Part shown: positions 23,647-34,055 of the stretch, in pieces
Layout of the letters: every line of letters starts with the position of its first letter
Position numbering within the stretch: the first letter of the stretch is position 1
DNA from: Emergomyces orientalis
Taxonomy: Eukaryota > Ascomycota > Eurotiomycetes > Onygenales > Ajellomycetaceae
Length of the DNA: 64,000 nt
Reading direction: 5' to 3'
NCBI GenBank assembly: GCA_002110485.1
Contig: MOWL01000089.1
Span: forward strand, 620,001-684,000
Program-made: the position numbers and the translations under genes
Notes under the pieces: model-generated
The model's database searches: none
What the model was told of the DNA's origin: nothing
What the model saw: only the letters and a program-made list of their open reading frames with translations

Positions 23647-24047
23647 TCACCAATCCAATGTCCCTTCGATAACCGTCGGTCCGGCTTCGATCGTGGTATC
23701 TTCGCCCAAATCCACAGACAACCTCTCGTGGACCTTCTTTGCGACCTCAAGATGAAGCTCCACCAGCGCGTCATCGATGAGCTCCTTGCCAATACCGACG
23801 ACGTACGTTCGGAAAGTTCCAGCGTCTGCGTCAATTTCTACCAGAACTGCATTGCTTCCTAGGATGTTTCCGTAACTTCCAAGGGCCGCGAGCGAGGTTA
23901 TGACCTCAAATTTCTTCTCGGTGCCATAGAGGAATTTGGCGTTTGCTTCACCATTAAAGCGTTAGCATTATGCGATGCACCAGGTTACTTTCTGAAGGGA
24001 ACGATCAACTCACCAAGAATTTGCGTTCGAAGATATGCTGCGCTCAT
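23647..24047 (-). CDS. Unrecognised 110-residue acidic protein
   Basis: I do not recognise the family. Two exons, 24047-24014 and 23945-23647, encode 110 residues. The intron begins GTGAGTTG, has a GCTAACG branch site and ends GTGAAG, and the frame closes across it. The protein starts MSAAYLRTQILANAKFLYG and continues with a Gly/Ala-rich stretch (SLAALGSYGNILGSNAVLVE), then FRTYVVGIGKELIDD, an amphipathic helix (HLEVAKKVHERLSVD), and ends in IEGTLDW. It has no cysteine, no signal peptide and no clear membrane segment, and is predicted to be a compact alpha/beta cytosolic protein. It lies between the two metallothionein genes on the same strand. A TATA box is well placed upstream. Consistent third-position codon use and splice signals make it very likely a real gene. 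Confidence 0.72.
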
Positions 24048-26495
24048 GATGGATGAAGGACTGATTGATTGAGGGAAAATAGGTTTTGGAATTGGAGGGT
24101 TGGGGTTTTGAAGTGTGGTCGTGTTGAACTGAGGATGTTATCCCAGCAACGGCGTGATTCCACCCTATTTATATGCCCAGGAGGCAGCTTCAGGCTCCAA
24201 CTCTTCGAATTACACAATGTATAGGTTTGGTTTAATTACAGCACTACTTGGGAGAATCAATCCTTCCGTAAGAGAGGCTCATGAAGACGAGACATTCCCA
24301 CAGCACTAATGGCCGGCGAGGCTCTGTTATTGAGGCTCCTCTCTCTGAAGAAGCTTAGGTTGCGAATCCATAAACACGAGATTGGGATTCGAAATGCGCT
24401 TTATTAAGCTTGATAACGGACCTGCGCTGTCATATATGCTAGCGCACAAACTTCGTGTTTTCTAGGGCCGTCATCTTGTTCTGCCTATATGGCGCCAGAG
24501 CTCACCGCTTCCTTGATATTCGGTAGCGAAGGACGGATAATTGAAGGAATAAAAAGTTTTGAGGCTGGGTTGTTAGACTTGTCATTGGTTTTTTAGCAAG
24601 GCAGGACCACTTTCAACTCGCAGTTTCGTCGTTGACAGAATCAGTGAAAGGGAAAATTCGGCACTAGCATTAGATCATGCTGTGTTACGCCACCGCCAAG
24701 TCACAAATCCACTCAGCTAGCAAACGAACTCCCAAGAGAGGAATGGCGGAAGGGGCTTCATGGATGGAAAGACAATTATTCTGGAAAACAGCAGCCATTG
24801 TGTTTATCTGAGAAAGCCTCAGCCTCGGATGTGCGAAGATTCAAATGAGCAGATTCAGATTGCATATTCAGCGGGCTCCCTGGCTTCAGGCTTTCTGGCT
24901 TGATTCTTTACTCGACCTTACTTTCCCTCGCGTTTAAAAGGATGTCCTCCGCTGTCTGGTGGTAATGCGTTCTCGTATGGGCTGCTCCATAACGACGCCT
25001 TCGGTATCCATTTTCGCACCTGCTGGGCTTTTCTCCCCGCTCCATAGGCTGGAGCCCACGGCTCAGAGCAGCGGACTGACGCTTTCTTTTGTGGTTTTTT
25101 ACCCACAGCGCCTCATCTGCGCTGTGCAATCCCTCCCTGGGTCCCGCTTAGAAACCGTAGAGATTCGTGTTAAACCTACGACACCAGTGAAGCGAGTGTT
25201 ATAAAGGCCTCTCGGATGCTTCAATCCCGCTTCTGCGAATCACTCTCTATGATACTGGGCATCTAATGCACCAGAGACTCTTTTTGATTGAGTTTAATGA
25301 GAAGCAAGTTTCTCTCCTCTAGGCGCGCGTATACCTTGAGAAGGGATGAACAGTTCGTCTTACTGCTGCTGGATAAGCAACTTCCTCCTCGTGTTGTGCG
25401 GCACGTATCGTTCAGTGCTTCCTGAGCCATTTCACCAGCTTTGATTTCAACTAGGTCTTCCTCTTTCCGGAAAAGTCCTTCAGGGGTCCGATCGGGTGTT
25501 ACAAGCCAATTCCGATTCGATTACCTCGTTTCCAGGTAAAAGACAAATCCAAACACAACAGGACCCAGCTCTCGAAGCAGCCTGAACACGGGAATTAAGT
25601 CCTGCTAACTTTAGTTCGAAAGGCCTCACTTCGCATTCTAACCCTACGGGCTGGGTTCAAAAGAGCCTCTTCGTCCTGGAACATGGAGTGTCCTGTTTCC
25701 GATTATCCTATGCTCCTTTAGCCGTAGCACCGTCCAGTCGTGGTGCTGGTAGGGCTTCCGAATGGTGTGGCTGTCAGAGTACCGGTTGTCCCAAAATAAA
25801 ATAGTCTTCCGTCAACACCCTAATTGAAAGATTTGCCTTTTTGAGCTGTTATGAAGGATGCTCTTAAATGCTTCTCAGCTCATATGTTTTATTGCCCATG
25901 AATTTGCAACAACTAGTCATCTATTTGGTTCAAAAAATTCATCAGCGAGAGAACTCTTCGAAAAAAGTACAGAATATAAGCAGGATCTTGTACAGCAGGG
26001 AGAGCAGAAAATAATTATAATATGCGGTGTCATTCGATTTTCGGCCTTAATGAGCGGACAGTGATCTGAAGGTCTCCCATATTATTATTGAAAGAGCCGA
26101 TACGGGGAGAACAAGGCAAGGGCCTCAACACCACAAACTTTGCAGGCGGGAAAATTAATTTAAACGCATACAGAATAATAAACAGAAATTTTCAAAGAGC
26201 ATCCCCTTGTTACGAAACTGACGGAAAATGACCACCCTAGAACAATACCCTCCAATATCCCGGATCTATAGGGCATTCTTATGGCACCCGCCAAGTTGTC
26301 TGCTTATACCAATCATCCCCTTCTATAGCAATAATGACGATGAGCATATACCGTTCACAGAGGCCCGGTAACAAGAAAACAACGCTTCCCGCGTCATCAG
26401 GGGCCAAATAAATCTCTGCTCCCTTTAGTCAAACAGGGAATGCGCAATCGAACGAGGGACGAGAGATATTCTGGCTGGGAGTTAAAATGCCATGT
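24048..26495. other. Intergenic, 2.4 kb, partly unusual composition
   Basis: After the promoter of the gene at 24047, the stretch 24.9-25.8 kb is more GC-balanced than the other gaps and has many stops in all frames. It could be a worn-out repeat or inserted fragment, but I could not identify it. No gene supported. Confidence 0.4.
24165..24173 (-). promoter_or_regulatory. TATA box of the 110-residue protein gene
   Basis: The minus strand reads TATAAATAG about 120 bp before the ATG at 24047, a strong match to the eukaryotic TATA consensus. Confidence 0.6.
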
Positions 26496-26758
26496 TTATT
26501 TCTGGAGGTTGATGATGGTCAGATAAACGCCCGCATATCATGAGTCCGCACAAAAGGAAGCTATCACTTACGCAGCTGCATTGCCCAGAGGGGCATTGGC
26601 AAGAAGAGCCACAGGCGCAGCCACAGTCACCTGTTTTTTTTCCCGCAGGTATTGTTAGTAAGGTGCTGAAGATAGAAAAAGAAAAAAGCTGCCAAATCTC
26701 TTTAGGGCGCGGGGACACATCATGGGGCTAGATGAAACGAGAGAGTTCGCATACCCAT
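26496..26758 (-). CDS. Metallothionein, 22 residues, 7 cysteines
   Basis: Three exons on the minus strand: 26758-26755 (four bases, ATGG), 26630-26572 and 26501-26496 (Lys codon plus stop). The product begins MGDCGCACGSSCQC and ends CSCK, 22 residues in all. Cysteines are at 4, 6, 8, 12, 14, 19 and 21. Seven cysteines in Cys-x-Cys pairs and the MGDCGC start closely resemble the Neurospora copper metallothionein. The first intron starts GTATGC, holds an ideal TACTAAC branch site and ends AAACAG. The second starts GTAAGTG, has CTGAC and ends CTCCAG. Expected role: binding and detoxifying copper (or other d10 metals) in the cytosol, normally induced by metal. Without the four-base exon there is no start codon, so standard annotation would miss or misstart it. 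Confidence 0.82.
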
Positions 26759-27865
26759 GATGAAATGCGGGGTAGTTGATAAAAATTTGGTTGATACTTG
26801 GTAATCTGCGGATATCTTCTTCGGATTTCGATAAGGCTTGGGGCTGCTGAAAGGATGAAGATAAAACAAAATTCCGAATGAGGTGGGACATAGCCTTCCT
26901 TTTAAACAGCGCACGAAGAGGAAGAAATAAGCCGACAAACAAAGAGCAAGATGTGGAAGGCGGGGCAAATCCGCTAGATGTTTAGTGGTCCATTATTCTT
27001 TCTACCACGCATTCCTTGCTTGCATTGCTCAACCCACCAAAATGACAAAAAAATAAAATAAAACAACGAAAAAATCAAGCCTATCATTCCATCCGGAGCG
27101 CCCACACCAGGTGGCCATCCCTGCACCAAAGGTGAGCAGATTATGGTCCTGTGCACACCAATCACCAGAATCCAACCTCAGTGGTGATGCCTCACATTCT
27201 GGATGTTGTGAACTCGGGCGGTTGCAGGGGTAGGTGGAAACAATTCCGACTCGCACATATGTCGGATTAGTTTTGCAGGACTAAGGCATTCCTCTCTTCG
27301 TGAAGCACTCTCGTATATTTGCCTCGCTCAGCTTGATTTGTTTTTCTTTGTGGCTATATCGAAAAGTAAGATTGAATATTGGAGGACGAAAACATCTTTC
27401 TTAGTTTCTTCTTCCTAATGGATTGAGAATTGCGGGTTTTGCTTCTTTAGTTTGGCTCTTGGTGTGCATGTTGGGTAGCCCAAGAGAGGACATATGTTAA
27501 TACAAATGTACTTGATGAAGGAGCCCATTTGAGAAATTTTGTCAGTGTTTGGTGAACTATGCAAGGGAATAAATAACCATTTAAGGTTTACTACGATTTA
27601 AGTATCCATAACCACTGTATATCATATCTTTATACCATTCTATGCAGAGTCCATCCCCGCCTTTGCTGAAGGAAGCAGAAATTATATCGGAATTATATCC
27701 TTCAAGCGCAGTTATAGAACTATCCATCGACCATGAAAACGGTGTATCATACCATGGCATACCAAAATTCGGAACCTCTCTACTTGCAAACTACGCTTCA
27801 TATATCCGTCGATATCCCCGGAGCTATCCCCGTACCTTGCCTTCGCATCCTATTCAATGGTCACC
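26759..27865. other. Intergenic, 1.1 kb
   Basis: Promoter of the metallothionein gene at 26758 (TTTAAAAG on the minus strand near 26900) and 3' flank of the GFA-type gene. No further gene supported. Confidence 0.45.
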
Positions 27866-28993
27866 CTAACAGGCCCCCACTCTACTGAAATCCTCCTTCA
27901 AACACTTCACCATCCCCCCATCCACTGCGTACTGCTCGAAACTAATCCGCCCTAGCTCCCAATGTAGCCAATCCTCAGCCCTTACCCCAGTCTCCGCTCT
28001 CAGCAACCCGACGCTCACGTCCACCACACCCGGCCTCTCATCAGAATGCCAGAAAATCGTAGCACCACAAACGCCACAAAATTCTCTATAGACCCCGGGG
28101 GAGCTTTTATGCTGTTTCAGAGTTCCGAAGTCATTGTAGGTTAGGCCCGAGCCTTCTGATGCTATAAAGATATTTGACCGTGAAACGAACGCCCAGCTTT
28201 GGATAGGGAAGCCAGATGCCAACCGGCAGGAGTTGCAGGCACAAAGACCTGCAAGATATTTTGTGCCGTTGGCGCACACCCACCATTTGACATCATTGGG
28301 ATTGGCGGCGGCGGCCGACCGGGAGGTGGAGGAGTGGTAAGGAACTAAGATGTCACACCAGGGGGACGAGGCGATGCGGGATTTGTGATCTGGGGGGGTT
28401 ATGAGAAATTTGACGCCTTCGCACTGGCAGCTTGCAGTCAAGGCTTTGGTTGGGGAGGGGGGCGGGATTGAGGATTTCTGCGTATCGTCCTTTGATATAA
28501 TGTCACCGGTCGGGTTAGTACAGGTAGCTCCTGTAAAACATGTGTCGCGTTCCATTCCGCTCTGAAGAACTCCCGCAGCCAGCACGGGAGCACTGAAGAT
28601 ACTCCCGTCAACTGTGTTGGCTAACGACAGATGGGTTATTGACTCCGTTTGGAGCTCGGTGTCTGTTATTGTTCCCCTCGCTACCATGAATTTCTCCCCC
28701 TGTTCTTCATCTCCTTTGAGCTGGAGAAAGACATGTGCGCCGCAGGTTCCGCAGAACCAGCGGCTCACAACCATAGACTCAACATACTCAACAAGCCCAT
28801 TAAGGTTGGGTGCTGATTGCGTGCCTCGTTTCAGAGGGACGTAAGATGTGCAGAGTGACCCTGTTGTCCGACGACAGGTGTTGCAGTGGCAAAAGGCCAG
28901 CACTGATGGGCTGTCAATATTTGATTTTGACGACCACTCTAGTGGCACGGTTTGGGATGCGCAATTGCACAGACATGCAATTTGTGTCGCCAT
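27866..28993 (-). CDS. Tandem GFA/CENP-V-domain zinc protein
   Basis: A single exon encodes 375 residues with two copies of the GFA fold, the family of glutathione-dependent formaldehyde-activating enzyme and CENP-V. The first copy (about 1-130) carries CLCNCAS, FCHCNTCRRTTGS and WFCGTCGAHVF. The second (about 190-345) carries ASCQCEGVKF, GLCACNSCRLASGF and EFCGVCGATIFWHSD. Each copy therefore keeps both the structural and the catalytic-type cysteine sets. A Ser/Pro-rich linker (about 165-185) joins them. Fungal GFA proteins are often found in secondary-metabolite or detoxification settings; here the neighbours give no such link. Substrate unknown; the name of the family should not be taken as proof of formaldehyde activity. 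Confidence 0.88.
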   Translation of the reverse strand: MATQIACLCNCASQTVPLEWSSKSNIDSPSVLAFCHCNTCRRTTGSLCTSYVPLKRGTQSAPNLNGLVEYVESMVVSRWFCGTCGAHVFLQLKGDEEQGEKFMVARGTITDTELQTESITHLSLANTVDGSIFSAPVLAAGVLQSGMERDTCFTGATCTNPTGDIISKDDTQKSSIPPPSPTKALTASCQCEGVKFLITPPDHKSRIASSPWCDILVPYHSSTSRSAAAANPNDVKWWVCANGTKYLAGLCACNSCRLASGFPIQSWAFVSRSNIFIASEGSGLTYNDFGTLKQHKSSPGVYREFCGVCGATIFWHSDERPGVVDVSVGLLRAETGVRAEDWLHWELGRISFEQYAVDGGMVKCLKEDFSRVGAC

Positions 28994-30207
28994 GTTTCGT
29001 TTCCTTAAATTCAGGACAATGTGAGTGGAAGTACCATGTGTTGTAATGCTGCTAGGTTGTAGACGATGGGCGTGCTAGTTGGCCATGTACACGATTTAGA
29101 TAGTAGGCGTAACTGACCTGCGTGGCCGGAGGGAATAATTATTCAAATACTGGGAGTCGCCCTTCTGACCCCTGACAATACCTCATGGAAGTGAGGGGTG
29201 ATGGTTGCTGCTAAGACGAATACGAGATCAGATAGTTCACGAAAAGCTGAACGTGTCTCAGGATAGATACCATGCCTCGGTTGTGAATACTGCATCATCA
29301 AAAGAAGTCAGGCCAGACGAACATCAGTATCAAATGTATAGATATCTAGGTACTTCAGCGGTTAAAACGCCCTTACCTGGTTATATCCTACTCAGCCCCC
29401 CTACCTGGGTGAGTGGCAGTTGTCCAGGATGGTCTTATAACCAAACTGCAAAAAAAAAGTTAAAAGTCGTCCAAGGATATATATTTACTTCTGGAGAATC
29501 GAGATACGTTGCTAATATTAGGCCTGTCCACAGAGTACAATCTCTGTACCCAGCTTGACAAAGAGTGGCTCTTTTAAATCTTCCGTCTCTCTCTTGGATG
29601 CGGATATTACCCCTGGACTAAGTTTCGCCATTAGATTCCCGTTTTTGAACTCAAAGAAATAAACCTGAGTTGGAACTCTGTCTCGACGGTTGACGCTAAA
29701 TGTCTATTCAGTTAAAGAGCTCGGAACCACACACTCCCCCCCCCCCTTCCGGGGAAGATGGCATTGTTAATCAAAATTTAGATGTCATTCCAACAGACAT
29801 CCCAAATGGTTTCCAGTGGGCGTTGTATCGAACACTTTGGCAGTGCAAATGGCGGTGTATGAGTCCACAGTTTGGCGCAATAAAATACGGCTTCGAGGCG
29901 AAAATATAGGTGGATATTCATTCTGTTTGCTGTTGTTGTTATGGTTCTATTCATTTTATCAACTCCTTTCCCCTATTGACAACCTTTCTTGAGGTTATTA
30001 TATCCTCGAAAATGCCCGATTTAACGCTCGTGGAGATTTTTGAACAAGTTCAGGAGTGATATGGTGTCCGCCTTTTTTTCGAAGCGGGGAAGATGATGTT
30101 GAAAATTGTTGACAAAGAAATGTAAATTTATAATGGACTGCAGTTCAATCCTGAATTGATTCTATCCTCGCAATAAAACAAAGTAATAGTTGATTGATAC
30201 TCGTCTA
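28994..30207. other. Intergenic, 1.2 kb
   Basis: Upstream of the GFA gene and 3' flank of the NmrA-like gene. It contains a C-run near 29738-29749. The open stretch 29205-29558 begins at TTG only and has no domain. No gene supported. Confidence 0.45.
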
Positions 30208-31499
30208 CTAGGCCTTGTCTCTGCTGAACATCTTGGTGAAGAATTGTTCAGCAGTTATTAATGACTTTGGCTCTCCTGCAGCAACGACGTCTTGGACAGA
30301 TTTCTTTAGTGCCTTCGCCTGCTCGACATCAAACTCCATGTTCGCGAAATATCGACCATCAGCCCATTGTGTGAAAACAAACATATCCCTAATACTTTCG
30401 AGTGCCCTAATGCCACCCATCGTCGGGAACTTCTCTACATCGAGGGGAACATAGCGGGATTTTTTGCCCGTCACTAAGGGACATCGAAACCAAGTGGCTT
30501 TAGTTAGCTGGTATTAATTTATTTTTTATATCACGAATGGGGCCGTACCTTTCGTAAAAGTTTCTGTGATCTCTGGAAGGGTCGCCAGGTAGCTTATTCC
30601 TTGGATGGATTTCCCACTCCATGTTTCTGGGTCCAGCAAAACGCCGTGAACAAGATCTCCGAAGTCTTCCTCGATTGAAATGAATGGGACCAAGCCTGGG
30701 CCACCGGCCAAGGGCTGTGAGAGAGTGACATAACCTTCAGAGTCGGCCGTCAAGGGAAATCCGCCGAATACCTCTGAAATGAATGGGGACATGAAGTTTT
30801 CGAAATACCAGCCCGCGCTCACGGCTATTACGTTTTTGATATGCGGGCTATTCCGAGCGAGCTGTTCGATCTTATTTTTGTCTGTACGGATGGTTAATAA
30901 GTGGCAAAATGGTCCGTGGAAAATTTATACTAACTGTCCATCATATCCAATTTGACTGCCCCCTTGGTAATTTCATAGATATGGCCTGCTGAGCTATACA
31001 CGAAATGCTCCACGCCAACTTCGTTTGCGGCATCGACGATGACACGACCAAGATCCAGCTCCGTGGGGCCATTGGGATCGTCAAAAGCCTGGTATTAAAC
31101 TATCAGCATCTCACATCGCCATACCCTCAATTGAATGGACTGCGGATTCTGCGCAGCTCTTACCGAATCGTCAGAATTAGTATTAACGAATATTGCCCAG
31201 CTATCTTTAAATGCCTTCACCAAATCGTCCTTTTTAAATCCATCTGCCCCAACAACCTCAACGCCAGCGTTAGCCAATTCCTTGGCCTTAGTGGAGTCTG
31301 GGTTGCGGGTGATTCCTCGAACACGGAAAGCCGCACTGTTGCGAAGAAGTGACTGGACCACGGAACCGCCTTGGTTGCCTATGAAAATAAACGTAAAAAT
31401 ATTAGAGACGTCCGAATCTCGATGGGACAAAATGTAAGCCAATAAAATTCAAAATTTACCTGTAGCACCAAAAACAGTGACAAGTTTTTGGGACGCCAT
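30208..31499 (-). CDS. NmrA-like NAD(P)-binding protein
   Basis: Atypical short-chain dehydrogenase fold of the NmrA/HSCARG family, usually sensors of NAD(P) redox state or regulators and not classical enzymes. Five exons on the minus strand, 31499-31460, 31378-31164, 31088-30935, 30881-30549 and 30473-30208, encode 335 residues. The first join restores the dinucleotide-binding motif VFGATGNQGGSVV (about residues 9-21), followed by RGITRNPDSTKAKELA and GVEVVGAD. The middle has FVYSSAGHIYEI and the C-terminal half gives AGWYFENFM, typical of the family's open ligand pocket. The final segment includes EQFFTKMFSRDKA. All four joins keep frame. Introns are 51-81 nt with standard ends. Single gene, no partner nearby. 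Confidence 0.88.
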
Positions 31500-34055
31500 C
31501 TGATTAGTGAAAAGAGTAAATAAAGGATATGGAAATGGTTATAGGTTTGTCGTTTGTAGGTTTTTTTTATTGGGTGCAATTAGAGCTGGATCGATGGATT
31601 CTTCTTGCGGATATCATGCCCTTTATATATCCCAAAAACTCCGCATCCACCCTGGACATGATTCAGTAAATCCTTCTTTCGCTTCACCCATTGTCCAGGA
31701 ATGGTTTCTTCAAAACTGTTCTGCCTGAAAATGGGCCACCATGTTGTAAACACGGCCGTAAGCGCTTCGCTGGATATCATAAATGGCGTTCATGGTTCTC
31801 TCAGCGCATTAATTTGAGCTTAACCAAATGTTGAGTGGGGGGGAAAATGGAGTTCGTGTTTCTAAATTTGTTTTATACGAACTTTCAAGAAATACTTGCG
31901 GCCCGCCTCGAACAAGCGATGTAAGGTATTATTCACAGCAATATACGTCATCCTTCGGAAATGCCGAGATAGTAGCGCATTATACAAGATCTCAAGGCCC
32001 TTGGGCAATCCAAAAAGCCACTTTGACTTCAATAATTGGCGCTGAGTCTGCCACCGATTCGGGAACGTTTAGGCACCCCAATTTATAAATCGGTGGAATC
32101 TACAGTCGCCAAGAAGACATGAACGCAAAGCGGCAGAGGGAGTAAATACAAAATGAACCGTTCGAGGTCGGTAGTCGATGCCCGAAAGAATAATGAAAGA
32201 TTGGGTGCCAAATTCCCCGCCACTGCGCATACACGCTATGCAGAAGTTATGGCATTTCAAGGCTACAGCATTATTATTATTCTCTTGGCTGCTAGCAAGC
32301 GCAGGAACAAACGACGACCCAGAGCATTCGCCACAAGCACTCCCCGCTCGTAGATTCCGCTAGCTTTTTGCGTCAATTGACAAACCAGCAAGACTTCTGT
32401 TAACCTGACTTACCCACCTTTGGAATTTGCTGAGAGCAAACATCTTAAAATGCAACTTTCGGGCATCAGTCAATGGATGGGGTTTTCGACACTAGGGGAA
32501 GAAGGAATATCAATTTCTCTTAACCCCAAAACTTGAAGCCCTGTCGAAGGACAAGCCGTGCAGTCTTTGAGAAACACCAGAAACCACACGTGCCAAGAAG
32601 CTCCGACACCACGCTGATTTGTCCGCCATTCAAGCGACCTAACTGTCGGGGAGAAGAGAAGGGAAGAACACGGCGGGTTGGATTTACTAGCGTGAAGATT
32701 AGATTCTCATTGCATCTTGATAATTTTAGACCCTTTGCTTTTTGAGGGAGCCCAACCAGCCTTTGAGTCTCGAATGCCTAGGATTGCTCTGCTTTACATA
32801 TGTCAGAAATTTTGGGACCTACAACAGGATTGAAAAGGTTGACCCTTTGGGGCAATAATGGCTTTGACTTATAGGAGGAATGAATGGGTTGTTCCCTGAG
32901 AACCTCCCATTAGCTGGTTCATTATTAGTCTTTACATTCGCTTTTGCAGCCCCTTGATTCCGCCCTACTCCACACATACCTCGCCTCGGGAACCACTGCA
33001 ATGCTCTGCCACTGCGTATACTTGTCATCCACTCTGGTTTTGCCAAGCTGCTGCTGCTGCTGCAGGAGCTCTGTAGCTTCACACAAAAAGAACCCTCGGG
33101 TCGGGATTTCTTAGGCGAGGCAAACTTTCATCGTATCGCTAAGCGAACGTAACTTGCTGCCATCTCTATGTCAAATTTTCCACCAGACATGTCCATAGAA
33201 ACCAGGTATACATTAACGGCTATCAAAATAAGCCTACAGCCGAAGTCCAAAAGTTGGATGACATTGGCGGCTAGGACCACAAATGGGCAAAAGGGTCCAT
33301 TACAATCAAGTGCGACCAGACGAAATCCTGAACCTTCAATGTTTGTTTCAGCACAGAGGAAAAGCGCCCAATAAGCTGTCATAAATAATGATGCACGGAT
33401 CACTTTTGAAGCGGTAATGCTTTTGATTCTCCATTCGCTCTTTGGGCCGAAGAGCGAGAAAATTTGAATTAAGCACGGGACTCAGCCATCAGGCCCGCAC
33501 AGCATGTTAAACCATTCCCTTCTGAAGGAATTGCACCAGAACGAGTCCCTCTGTAGCTGGCAGTCTCTGGCCACTTCTCTGCGCTTTGTGTGTTTGGCGT
33601 AAACAGGTTCCTTGCATTGGTCTCCCGATTGTGGAGATACAGTAGAGGATAATAATAATAATAATAAAAGGCCGCTATCCACTGTGGAAACAATAGGAAG
33701 AATAATAACAAAAGGGAAAAACAAAAAGGCTTATTTATCAATGAGTTATCTTCATAGAAAGCGTATGTAAGAGGAGACCAATCAGTGTTCAAACTCGCAA
33801 ATGATTAACTTACAGAGTCCATGATGTAATAACTGACTAACTAACTGCGACACATCTCACCGCCTTCCTCAAACGAAATTGCCGTCCCCTCACACACCAA
33901 CTCGATAATTTTTATTCCTTGACAACTTCCCACGTTTACCACATCAAAACCTCCAGACATGTAAGCTCTTGACTACCCCGACACCATCCACACACTGTGT
34001 AATTGCACGCTGCAAAGGCACTGGGGATATTGCCAAACACAAGAACACGCCCACC
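31500..34055. other. Intergenic, 2.6 kb
   Basis: Between two divergently oriented genes. It contains (GCT)n near 33046-33063 and (ATA)n near 33649-33667. A donor-like ATGTAAGCTC at 33958-33967 may mark a 5' UTR intron of the gene at 34056. The hydrophobic open stretch 33128-33403 on the minus strand starts only at GTG. No gene supported. Confidence 0.45.

Noticed and set aside
29205..29558. 117-codon open stretch on the plus strand
   Set aside because: It begins at TTG, has no ATG near the start, no domain and no splice support.
33128..33403. Hydrophobic minus-strand reading of 91 codons
   Set aside because: Starts at GTG only, no signal-peptide ATG, no domain.
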